A DNA stretch of 61,948 nucleotides from Bacteriovoracales bacterium (lineage in GTDB: Bacteria > Bdellovibrionota > Bacteriovoracia > Bacteriovoracales > Bacteriovoracaceae). The notes under the pieces were generated by a model that searched no databases, had not been told where the DNA came from, and saw nothing but the letters and a program-made list of their open reading frames with translations. The stretch spans positions 1-61,948 of the forward strand of contig JASBRV010000100.1 in the NCBI GenBank assembly GCA_030149295.1. Direction: 5' to 3'. Shown here piece after piece: positions 33,420 through 42,095 of this stretch. Positions within the stretch are counted from its first letter, which is position 1, and each line of letters starts with the position of its first letter. Position numbers and translations under genes: made by a program.

Positions 33420-36029
33420 TCACACTGTAGCATTCACAATAAAATCACCAATAAAATCTTTCTCATCTTCAGGGAAAACAAACATAAATCCAAAGGCTGT
33501 GCTCGCTGCTTTTAAAGGAGAAAGTACATAGTTACCTGTAGTCCTTTCTTCGGTATTACTATCAGGGTTAAGTGGATATATTACGAGAAGACCTCTGTCT
33601 TTTGGCCGGGTGCTTCTTCTAAGTGAAGCACACCCGATCGATTTACCATCTTTAATTAGAATATCGTTAACCTCCTTATTCTTATCAAACAAATCCTTCA
33701 TATCTATCATCTCATCTCTTGGCAGAAACAAACCCCTAATATAGTCCGCTTCGGGATCGCTTTCTTTTTTCACTCCGATTGCTATCGAGCGATCTAGCAA
33801 TAAGGTTTCATCACCAACCTTAAACTTGTGGATTTTACCCCCTTTGTTTCTTGACATTACTGCTACCGACCAATTTGTTAATCGAATTTGTTTTTCTATA
33901 TATGTTGATAAGTATCTTTTTTGGGCCCTAGTATTTGCTTTACTAACTTCAATATCGTCAACAAATTGCATTATCGTCTCTCGTGGAACATTCCGGTAAA
34001 GCAGGGATTTCCTAAACATATTAAACATTTCACTTTCTTTAACAATATTTTGTTCTTTGATTCTGATTAGCAAAGTTTCTACTGCAGACTCATTCCGACT
34101 TAATATTTTACTATCTGTTAAATTTAAAAAATCTGGAAGTGCTCTTCGCCCTGAGAATGTAAATTCAACAGCAGCAGCCGTTCTTGATTTGTTTGAAGCG
34201 GTGATAAGCATTCCAGGGTGTTTCCTAACTCTAATACGGACATCAATTGGTCTATCTTTGTTTTCAGACATAACCTTGATTTCCTCTCGGATCTCATTTT
34301 CGACTGTCGCCATATCAAAAAAGTTATCTCTTATTTCATCTGTAATGAAAATTCTTTTAACGTCTAAATATCCTGGTCTATAGCCAAACCACCGCCCCAT
34401 TTGCATAAGTGTGTCATACATCTTTGATGATCTAATAAAATAGCTTACAGTAAGCCCCTCTAAGGTAAGTCCTCTGGAGAGAGTGTTGCCACCAACTACG
34501 ACTCCCCAGAACTTTTCTTCATAAGAGAGCCTATTTTCTGACTCTGAGTTATCAAGAATTACTTGTATAAAATCTAGGAAAGTTCCAATGTTTTTCCAGA
34601 TTACTTCAAAGTCATATACCTTATCATTATGCACGTTCATTTCACTGCTTGTTTTTACATAATCCGCTTCGTATATTTCGAGCAATCGCTTTTTCATTTC
34701 CTGATTGTCTTGTTGGTATAAATACTTTGAGTTCCAAACATATTCATCAACGAGCTTGTGAACTTTCTTTTGATCATCGATTTTGTATGAACTATGAACA
34801 AGCATGGTCATATGCTTCTTGTATTGTCCCCGGGCAATTCTTATAGCAGTTGATATCAGGAAGCTGTCAACGGCATTCTCTAATGACTCTGGCATTTGGT
34901 CATAATTCTTTATCTCATTTCTTTTTGCAGGTGCCATTAGTACGGCATCATAAATCGGAATAGAGCGAATTAACGGCAGTCCTCCAACAATTCTTCCATC
35001 AACGTCTAGGCCACCAAAAAGCTCTTGAGCTCCGGTGTATGTCGCAGGTTTTTTTAGAGAGATTATAAAATCTTTTGGGAAAAGGTCATCATCAATAGTT
35101 GCGTCGATAAGTACGTTTGCAAAAGGAGTCGCTGTGTACCCAATATAACTCACTATTTTAAATTGATTTAGAATGTCTCGGATAGAATTGTTAATAGCCG
35201 TTGCATCCAATTCTGGATCTTTGCTAGTATTAATACTTGCTTGGTCGGACTCGTCATCTATAATTAATACCGGACAGTTTTCTCGATACTTATCTTCCGC
35301 TTCAGAAAGCCATTTATTGAAATTCCTTAAGACTGAAGCATTTTTCTTAAGGACCGCTATTGTAAATCCATGCTTTTTTCCGCATGCCTTATTTGCAGAT
35401 GTAGTTTCTTTTTTTGAGAAGTCTCCATTTTTATCGGATCTTGTAAGAGTGTCACTTGAAAGCTCGCTGGGTTCAATTATTTCTTCCCTTAGTCTTACTT
35501 CAGTTTGGTATCTTAAATTGTTATGAATACCAGCTAATACTATTATAAATCTATAGCCTGCATCTAGAGCTTTTGTAATCACAGCGGAATAGTTAGCTGT
35601 TTTTCCACTTTGAACATAACCAAGAACAAGACCTTTTGTATGTAATGAGGAACCATTGCTTGTTAAATTCGGGTTGGTTGTTTCGGCAACGATACTATCA
35701 GAGGACTCATTTAAGTCTTGAATCATTTCATCACTCCAGCCATCTTTTCCCTGTAGAATAGTCCTTAACTTGCTCCAGTGAGAGTTTGGGGATTCATTTG
35801 CACCACCATACCAATCTTCCCTTTGTTGATTTTCTCTTACAATGTCTTCGCTATTTCTTTTTTTAAACTCTTTAAAATAGTGTTCAATATGAAGCCTTAT
35901 AACCTGATCATCTATGTTCATTTTGCGGAGGTCCGTCTTTATTATTTCCGGATTAAGGCCAAGTTTAAATTTAGAGCAAACTAGTTCATATAAAATACCG
36001 TCTAACTTATTGCTAGAATCTTCTGACAT
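33420..36029 (-). CDS. Z1-domain superfamily II-like ATPase
   Basis: An 869-residue protein. Walker A is GYVQSGKTANY (about 137-147) and Walker B is IIDDESDQAS (DDE at 258-260), then the SF2-like motif YIGYTATPFANVLID and the Z1 region with FWGVVVGGNTLSRGLTLEGLTVSYFIRSS and QMGRWFGYRPGY. Z1 proteins occur in restriction-like and Mza-type defence systems. Start ATG 36029 has AAGAGG; the open frame upstream to 36182 is low quality. It shares a divergent 183-bp promoter region with the cold-shock-like gene. Confidence 0.85.
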   Translation of the reverse strand: MSEDSSNKLDGILYELVCSKFKLGLNPEIIKTDLRKMNIDDQVIRLHIEHYFKEFKKRNSEDIVRENQQREDWYGGANESPNSHWSKLRTILQGKDGWSDEMIQDLNESSDSIVAETTNPNLTSNGSSLHTKGLVLGYVQSGKTANYSAVITKALDAGYRFIIVLAGIHNNLRYQTEVRLREEIIEPSELSSDTLTRSDKNGDFSKKETTSANKACGKKHGFTIAVLKKNASVLRNFNKWLSEAEDKYRENCPVLIIDDESDQASINTSKDPELDATAINNSIRDILNQFKIVSYIGYTATPFANVLIDATIDDDLFPKDFIISLKKPATYTGAQELFGGLDVDGRIVGGLPLIRSIPIYDAVLMAPAKRNEIKNYDQMPESLENAVDSFLISTAIRIARGQYKKHMTMLVHSSYKIDDQKKVHKLVDEYVWNSKYLYQQDNQEMKKRLLEIYEADYVKTSSEMNVHNDKVYDFEVIWKNIGTFLDFIQVILDNSESENRLSYEEKFWGVVVGGNTLSRGLTLEGLTVSYFIRSSKMYDTLMQMGRWFGYRPGYLDVKRIFITDEIRDNFFDMATVENEIREEIKVMSENKDRPIDVRIRVRKHPGMLITASNKSRTAAAVEFTFSGRRALPDFLNLTDSKILSRNESAVETLLIRIKEQNIVKESEMFNMFRKSLLYRNVPRETIMQFVDDIEVSKANTRAQKRYLSTYIEKQIRLTNWSVAVMSRNKGGKIHKFKVGDETLLLDRSIAIGVKKESDPEADYIRGLFLPRDEMIDMKDLFDKNKEVNDILIKDGKSIGCASLRRSTRPKDRGLLVIYPLNPDSNTEERTTGNYVLSPLKAASTAFGFMFVFPEDEKDFIGDFIVNATV

Positions 36030-36212
36030 CTTAGTACCTCTTAACTTAATGAAATTACTATACTCTGTTCGGGATAGTTGACTAAAAACTTTAGGTTTAC
36101 GTTTAGGCAAATTTAGCCAGTACATTATTGTGACTCTCATAAAAAATGCCCAAATTCCGATTAGATTCAAGAGAATTATCAACGGTTTAGAACCCTAAGG
36201 AAGGAGTGATTT

Positions 36213-36428
36213 ATGTCTGCATGGAAAGCTGGAAAAGTTCAATGGTTTGATGACAGTTCAGGTGAAGGGATGATCGTCGATGAAAAAACGGGTCAAACTT
36301 TTTATGTTCATTATTCAACTATCGTCAGTGAAGAAACTCATAAGAAATTATTAAAAGGGAAGAAGGTTAAATACCAGCTATATGAAAACCTATATAGCAA
36401 GAGAGTCGACAAAGTAAGAGAGTGCTAA
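36213..36428 (+). CDS. Cold-shock-domain-like small protein
   Basis: A 71-residue protein with the start of a cold-shock domain (AGKVQWFDDSSGEGMIVDE, compare KGKVKWFNxxKGFGFI) and an RNP2-like strand TFYVHYSTI. The second half (KKLLKGKKVKYQLYEN) fits strand 4 of the OB fold. The RNP1 aromatics are replaced (EGM for FGF), so nucleic-acid binding may differ from CspA. AAGGAGTG precedes ATG. It ends 41 bp before the type IIG gene and may be its control protein. Confidence 0.7.
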   Translation: MSAWKAGKVQWFDDSSGEGMIVDEKTGQTFYVHYSTIVSEETHKKLLKGKKVKYQLYENLYSKRVDKVREC

Positions 36429-36469
36429 TCACCAAACTTTAAAAAACTGAAATAAATTAGAGAATTTAT

Positions 36470-39400
36470 ATGACTACTAAGAAAAAAGAAATAGTTACAG
36501 AGCAGCAGTTCGATTTTTTTGAAAATAATTTCGATCCGAATCCTTATTGGACAAGCTCATTATTTAATGAAGTTTATTTAAAAAATGATATTCCACGTAA
36601 GTATAAAAGTATGTGGCAAAATGATGAATATGGAGGTTTTTATAACTTCTATCAAGGGTTTATTAGTCTCTGTGAGAGCAAAAACGGAGAGCGATTCGAT
36701 AAGTGGAACGAGGTAGATACAGTCACAAATTGGATTCGACCTGTTATGACACTTCTTGGATGGGAGGATCCTTCAAATCCAAGAGATAATTATGTTGTTG
36801 ATAATGAATCCTTTACAATTCTAGAAGACGGAAAAAAGAAAACATATCGACCCGATTTGATGTATTTTGATTGCCCGACACATAAGAAATATGTTCAAAA
36901 GGAAAAGAAGGCGGAAGATAAGCTTAGAGAAGCTAGAAACCCTACAACGGGCCCCAAAATGATGCTTGAAGCAAAATATTGGGACCGCTTGGAAGAATAT
37001 AGAAAAGGAACTGAAGCTAAGAAGTCCAGAAATAATGGTAACAGAGATGAGACAACAAGGTCTTTGGCACCTGATGATCAATGTTTGAAGTATATGGATA
37101 TATTAAAGCATGATTTTGGGATTCTTTCAGATGGTAAGACTTGGAGACTCTTTCACTCTGAACTTTCAACCGGAACAGTTAAAAGAAGTTTTGAGTTCGA
37201 CCTAGGTAATTTAGCAAAACATGCTTTGGAGATTGATCAAGAAGATCACTACAAAAGCTTTTTAGAGCAGGCAAAATACTTTTATTATTTTTTCTCTAAA
37301 GAGTCTCATGTACAAATGGGGGCATCTGTTCCATTTATTCACGAGGTACTAGAGTATTCAAAAAAATATGCTTCTAATATTGAAGAGGATTTAAGAAAAC
37401 GTTTTGTTATTGCTATGGGATACGTTTGCAATGCGATTAAAGAAGATGTTGAAAAAGATAAGGGAGACTACTCTCTTGACTTAATTAGGAATGTTTCTGA
37501 GAGCCACCTGTTTAACATTCTATTTGTTAAATCATGTGAAACTAGAAAGGTATTGCCTTTAAATGCACCAGACTACCTTAAGATTTCTTTGACGGAGGTT
37601 GTAGATACGTTAGACTTTATGAGGTTTGATCCTGAAAAGGACATGGATAATTATTTACGATATATGAAAGCAGCTTTCGGAAAGAGTTTCGATTTCGATG
37701 GGTATGAAATTTATGACAGATTAATGCGATTGTATAAAGTGATACATGATGGTGCTTCCAAAAAAGATGATTTCGGTTTTGAAATTGAAGGATTTAAAGA
37801 ATCTGTTTTTGATGCTGAGGAATGGAAGTTTGCTAGAAAATTTAAAATTAACAATAAGGCAATGTTATTAGCTCTATCAAATCTTATGTTTATAGAGTCA
37901 AGCTTCAAAGAAAGGAAGTATCAACAAATACCTTATAACTATTTTACTCCTAGGCAACTAGGATCAATTTATGAAAGCTTTTTAGAGTTTAGATTGGAGG
38001 AAGCTGAGTCAGACATGGTTTTTCATAAGGGCCAATGGAAGAAAGCAAACCTTAAGTCAAAAAAAGTACAAAATTTGAAATTGGCAGACCATCACTTAAT
38101 AAAAAAGGGAGAATTATTTTTTACTCCTGATAATAAAGATAGAAAAATGACCGGAGCTTATTATACTCCAGATTATATTGTAAAAGAGATTGTTGAGAAT
38201 ACATTATCTGGTTTATGTCAAAAGAAGACAAGTGATGAAGTCTTAGAAATGAAAGTGTGCGACCCTGCGATGGGAAGTGGTCATTTTTTAGCTGGCGCTT
38301 TGGAATATTTAGTTGAAGTATATAGAGATAAACTTAGTGATGAACTAATGGATGATATTACCGAAACTCTAGCGGAGAGTGGTCGGAAAATTCTTGATAA
38401 ATGTATATTTGGTTTTGATATAAACCCTAGAGCAGTTAAGCTCGCAAAGATGAGTTTATGGTTAACGACTGCATTTAGTGGAGCGAAGCTAGAGAGGTTA
38501 GACGATCAGTTATTTTGCGCCAATTCTCTTGTTGATGATTTAAGAGTGAAAAACATTCTTGGGAAAAAGTTTGATGGTTTTGAAGCAATTGTAGGGAATC
38601 CTCCTTATGCTCGAATTCAAACTTTACACGAATATGATAAAAAACAAGTGGAGCATCTCAAAGATAATTACATGAGCTGTGAAAAAGGCAATTTTGATAT
38701 TTACATGCCATTTATAGAAATGGCACTGAATCATATCTCAGACGGAGGGAAGGTTGGACTAATTATTCCACATAAAGTTTTTCAAACGGATTATGGAAAG
38801 GGTTTAAGAGGAAAGCTTTCTAGTACTAAATCGATATCTGAAATAGTTTATTTTAATGAAATAAAGATCTTTGATAATGTTGGAGTTTATACTTGCTTAC
38901 TTTATTTGAATAAATCAATAAACGAAGAAATCCTTTTTGAAAACGTTGAAGATATCGTTAAGTTTAAAACGGGGCAAAGAGAGTCTGAAATGATTATGCA
39001 CCCTGATCATGATAATGAATGGAAGTTCGTGTCATCTAAGGAACAAGGTATTTGGAATAAGTTAAGTGAGTTTCCATTATGTGCAGACATTTTTAAGAAG
39101 ATTTATGTGGGTATTCAGTCAAGTGCTGACGACGCTTATTATCTTGAAAAAGCGAAGGAGACAAAAACTCACTTTGAAGGCTATTCAAAATATCTTGATA
39201 CTACAGTAAAGGTTGAGAAGGTTTATTTCAAGAAAGTTGTTAGAGGTAAAGACGTTCATCGTTATGAAGAGCCAGAGTTCAATAAGGTTGTTCTTTTTCC
39301 TTACGATGTTTCAGGGAAAAAACCAGTCGTGGTGGATGAGAAGTTGATTAAAAAAGATGCACCAAAGACGTGGAAGTATATTGAGGAATGTAGAGAAAGA

Positions 39401-39961
39401 CTCGAAGGGAGAGAAAAGGGGAAAATGAAAGGTGAGGGGTTTTATCGTTATGTTTATCCTAAAGGGTTAGTAAATTACAAAGAAGAAAAGCTAATGGTTT
39501 CCTTTTTAGGGAAAACTCCTCAGTTTGCTTACGATAAAGAAGGCGGTTGGCACCATAATATAAATGTTTATGGTTTTCTTAAAAAACCTGACGTTGAAGA
39601 ATCGTATTATTACTTTCTTGGGGTTCTTAACTCCGCTTTAATGCAATTTTATATAAAAGCTGTTAGTTCGACTATGAGTGGAGGTTTCTATTTGTATTCG
39701 CCAACTTTTTTAAAAAAATTTCCTATGAGAAGAATTAATTTTTCCTCTAAAAAAGATGTTGAGTCTTATAAGAAGATTGAGCAACTAAGTAGAAAGATTA
39801 TAGAGGCTAAGAGTCAAGCAAAAAGAGATGAATTGGAACGTTCGATAGATGATCTTGTATTTGACTTGTATGGATTCTCTCAAGAAGAAAAAGAGATTGT
39901 GATAGCTTCGTGGGGGGCTGATTTAAGTGATTTTGAGAGTGAAAAGAAGATAGCTTCGTAG
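36470..39961 (+). CDS. Type IIG restriction-modification enzyme (Eco57I-like)
   Basis: A 1163-residue single-chain enzyme. The N-terminal PD-(D/E)xK-like nuclease has RPDLMYFD (D129) and LEAKYW (E167-A-K169). A helical linker follows to about 560 (FTPRQLGSIYESFLE), then an N6-adenine methyltransferase with GAYYTPDYIV, motif I DPAMGSGHF (about 598) and motif IV NPPYARI (about 710). The last 300 residues are the target-recognition region, with FPMRRI near the end. It cuts and methylates from one polypeptide. It is convergent with the ASCH gene, 2 bp apart. Confidence 0.9.
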   Translation: MTTKKKEIVTEQQFDFFENNFDPNPYWTSSLFNEVYLKNDIPRKYKSMWQNDEYGGFYNFYQGFISLCESKNGERFDKWNEVDTVTNWIRPVMTLLGWEDPSNPRDNYVVDNESFTILEDGKKKTYRPDLMYFDCPTHKKYVQKEKKAEDKLREARNPTTGPKMMLEAKYWDRLEEYRKGTEAKKSRNNGNRDETTRSLAPDDQCLKYMDILKHDFGILSDGKTWRLFHSELSTGTVKRSFEFDLGNLAKHALEIDQEDHYKSFLEQAKYFYYFFSKESHVQMGASVPFIHEVLEYSKKYASNIEEDLRKRFVIAMGYVCNAIKEDVEKDKGDYSLDLIRNVSESHLFNILFVKSCETRKVLPLNAPDYLKISLTEVVDTLDFMRFDPEKDMDNYLRYMKAAFGKSFDFDGYEIYDRLMRLYKVIHDGASKKDDFGFEIEGFKESVFDAEEWKFARKFKINNKAMLLALSNLMFIESSFKERKYQQIPYNYFTPRQLGSIYESFLEFRLEEAESDMVFHKGQWKKANLKSKKVQNLKLADHHLIKKGELFFTPDNKDRKMTGAYYTPDYIVKEIVENTLSGLCQKKTSDEVLEMKVCDPAMGSGHFLAGALEYLVEVYRDKLSDELMDDITETLAESGRKILDKCIFGFDINPRAVKLAKMSLWLTTAFSGAKLERLDDQLFCANSLVDDLRVKNILGKKFDGFEAIVGNPPYARIQTLHEYDKKQVEHLKDNYMSCEKGNFDIYMPFIEMALNHISDGGKVGLIIPHKVFQTDYGKGLRGKLSSTKSISEIVYFNEIKIFDNVGVYTCLLYLNKSINEEILFENVEDIVKFKTGQRESEMIMHPDHDNEWKFVSSKEQGIWNKLSEFPLCADIFKKIYVGIQSSADDAYYLEKAKETKTHFEGYSKYLDTTVKVEKVYFKKVVRGKDVHRYEEPEFNKVVLFPYDVSGKKPVVVDEKLIKKDAPKTWKYIEECRERLEGREKGKMKGEGFYRYVYPKGLVNYKEEKLMVSFLGKTPQFAYDKEGGWHHNINVYGFLKKPDVEESYYYFLGVLNSALMQFYIKAVSSTMSGGFYLYSPTFLKKFPMRRINFSSKKDVESYKKIEQLSRKIIEAKSQAKRDELERSIDDLVFDLYGFSQEEKEIVIASWGADLSDFESEKKIAS

Positions 39962-39963
39962 GA

Positions 39964-40347
39964 CTAAATACTTACATTTTTTCTATATACAATGCCTTTT
40001 GACTGACATGGAACGGGAGGTGAAATTAGTTTTATTATTTCAATTTCCCAGCCCCATTTGGGTTTGTCATCTGACCAGGCCCATGGTGACTCAGGTGTTA
40101 CTAAGTGACGAGTAGAATCCTTATAAAACTCTGTCTTATTCTTATATTTAAATGAACTTTTAAATCTGACTATAGCAACAGTTCGAGCTTTGAAGTTTCC
40201 CTCAGATCCTGGTGTTTCGACCATTGCCATTGGGACATTTAGATATTTTGTTGGTATATCATATGTTCTTGTTTCAACAATCTTTTCACCACTAAGTATA
40301 AGTTGGCTTATCGGCCACTGAATATTGATACCAGTGTATTTTGTCAT
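39964..40347 (-). CDS. ASCH-domain protein
   Basis: A 127-residue protein with the ASCH opening GINIQWPISQLILSGEKIVETRTYDIP (W-P near the start, G-x-K-x-x-E-x-R motif) and a C-terminal PKWGWEIE strand. ASCH domains share the PUA fold and bind or process RNA or modified nucleotides. Its ATG overlaps the radical SAM stop (ATGA), so it is translationally coupled to that gene. Confidence 0.78.
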   Translation of the reverse strand: MTKYTGINIQWPISQLILSGEKIVETRTYDIPTKYLNVPMAMVETPGSEGNFKARTVAIVRFKSSFKYKNKTEFYKDSTRHLVTPESPWAWSDDKPKWGWEIEIIKLISPPVPCQSKGIVYRKNVSI

Positions 40348-41678
40348 TGTATGTTTGGCCCTAGTTCTTCGTGTAGTCTAGCTGGATTGACAGGAACCGT
40401 GCACTTGTGTGCAGTGTGCTTCATTCTCGTTTCCCAAGGTATATCTCTAGAGTTTTGACCATTAAATCCTTCGACACGACCTTTAGCATTACAACAGTCT
40501 TTTTTGTTATCCCATAAGTCCTGGTCACTCCAGAATTGCTCATCTCCATTTCCGATATAGCAGGTAGTAAATTCAACAGCGTTTTGTTTACACCTTGCAT
40601 GTATTCTTTCGTAATATGCCCTAACCTCTGCATCGCTTAAATGCCAGTCTTTTGTGCTTTTTGTTTTCGAATTAAATAGTTTTCTAAGGTCTCTGCCAAG
40701 TGCTCTTTCAATTCGGCACATTGATACTGGGGATAGCCTTACCATACCAGCAAGAATCGATTGAACTCCGTAAGATGCTATTTCATCCACCATTTCAAAT
40801 GAGGAATAATGGAATGGTTCAGGCATATTTTCTCTATCAAAGTCTGGGTCTGTGAAATACCCATCAGCATAAATAGGGAAAAATGGATTCATTCTTACTG
40901 TGGTCCAAAAACCTGCTCTTACAAGCTTTTGAAGTGCTAATAGTCTTCTTTTGGCTGAGGGGGTTCCTGGTTCCATTACTTTATTTAATTCATCGTTTGT
41001 ACTGGCGATACTCATTTGAATGCTGCATAGCTTTGGGTTTAATAAACTTATATATGGCTCAGCTGCAACAAGATCGCTTCTTGTGAAGATTATGTAAGGA
41101 TAGTTATAATGATCCAAGATCTTTAATAGTTCTTGAGTCACTTTGTATTTACGATCCATCCACATAAAAGAGTCACTCATACTTCCAATTCTCAGAGGTA
41201 TCCTTCTCTCCATTATATTGCGCCATTTACTTTTTCGATCAGTCTCAAATACAGTGTAAAAGACTTTCCATACTTCTGTAATGTCAATTGGGGCAGGCAT
41301 TGGATTATTCCACATGGCTTTTTGAGTTAGCTGATCCATGGCATAGCAATATAAGCAGTCATGCGTACAGCCTCTTCCATAGGTGTCCGTTTCAAATGAA
41401 TACAAGCATTGCTGACAAGTTTTATGCGAATTTACTAACTTGAATGGGGTTTTAAATGTGATTCCACCTCTGAATTTCTTGTTTTTAAATCTTTGTTCAA
41501 GATCTCGATAGACTTCAAAGTCAAATTCTGTTCTGTAATTTGATTTGAGTGAAAGGCTTGCAGCTTTTTCAATAATGTTATCAGTAATAGGGGTTGATAT
41601 ATCTTCAAGTATTTTTTCTGTATCAATACCGGGCATCCCGAGTAGGTTTTCCTGAATTTTGATAGTTTCTTTTTCCAT
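40344..41678 (-). CDS. Radical SAM protein, SPL/SplB-like
   Basis: A 444-residue protein. The 4Fe-4S/SAM motif is C104-x3-C108-x2-C111 in GRGCTHDCLYCYAMD, preceded by a CQQC pair at 88-91. Barrel segments include IGSMSDSFMWMD, YIIFTRSD, IQMSIAST and the SPL-like SAKRRLLALQKLVRAGFWTTVRMNPF. The C-terminus has further cysteines (DCCNAKGR; HKC), perhaps for an auxiliary cluster. Related SPL proteins repair spore photoproduct, but this one is diverged and larger. It is the middle gene of an RHH-rSAM-ASCH operon with overlapping ends. Confidence 0.8.
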   Translation of the reverse strand: MEKETIKIQENLLGMPGIDTEKILEDISTPITDNIIEKAASLSLKSNYRTEFDFEVYRDLEQRFKNKKFRGGITFKTPFKLVNSHKTCQQCLYSFETDTYGRGCTHDCLYCYAMDQLTQKAMWNNPMPAPIDITEVWKVFYTVFETDRKSKWRNIMERRIPLRIGSMSDSFMWMDRKYKVTQELLKILDHYNYPYIIFTRSDLVAAEPYISLLNPKLCSIQMSIASTNDELNKVMEPGTPSAKRRLLALQKLVRAGFWTTVRMNPFFPIYADGYFTDPDFDRENMPEPFHYSSFEMVDEIASYGVQSILAGMVRLSPVSMCRIERALGRDLRKLFNSKTKSTKDWHLSDAEVRAYYERIHARCKQNAVEFTTCYIGNGDEQFWSDQDLWDNKKDCCNAKGRVEGFNGQNSRDIPWETRMKHTAHKCTVPVNPARLHEELGPNIQ

Positions 41679-41869
41679 TATTGTGTCCTTCGACTATTTT
41701 TTATGATCGCACTGTTCTTTTTTGGCTCGAAAGTAATTTCGGGATTCTCAATAAACTTACTAATTGCAAGTCTTGCCATTGATGAGAAGTCTAGAAATGG
41801 ATTATTTTTTAAGAACTCTTTTATTTCTCTATCTTCTTCATCTGAAAAACGAACAGCTTTTATACTCAC
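41678..41869 (-). CDS. Ribbon-helix-helix (CopG/Arc-type) regulator
   Basis: A 63-residue protein whose N-terminal part reads as RHH: strand IKAVRFSDEE, helix DREIKEFLKNNP, helix FSSMARLAISKFIEN. The C-terminus is basic and probably disordered. The start is GTG 41869 with AAGG upstream. The stop overlaps the radical SAM start by one base (TAATG). An array of three GTTTTAC half-sites lies just upstream, the form of operator RHH dimers bind. Confidence 0.75.
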   Translation of the reverse strand: MSIKAVRFSDEEDREIKEFLKNNPFLDFSSMARLAISKFIENPEITFEPKKNSAIIKNSRRTQ

Positions 41870-41912
41870 GTAAAATACCTTTGGTTTATTGTTTGTAGGT
41901 ATTTAACATGGC

Positions 41913-41939
41913 GTTTTACTTTGTAAAACATTGTTTTAC
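41913..41939. promoter_or_regulatory. Operator array for the RHH-rSAM-ASCH operon
   Basis: GTTTTAC (41913-41919), TTT, GTAAAAC (41923-41929), ATT, then GTTTTAC (41933-41939): three alternating 7-bp half-sites at exactly 10-bp steps. A related GTAAAAT sits at 41870-41876, next to the GTG start. On the minus strand a -35-like TTTACA falls inside the array and TTAAAT about 15 bp downstream could be the -10, so binding would block the promoter. Confidence 0.65.
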
Positions 41940-42095
41940 GTGGTTAGAAATTTTTATACTAGGGCTTCGTAAGTCCCTGGAATTATTATATCCATGTCAG
42001 ATGTGACAGGGGATGTTACTGCTCCCTCTTCTGACTAAAGATTCTAAATCCTTTTTAATTCTGTTTTGTATGTCACTAGTGTCACCTTTATGTTT

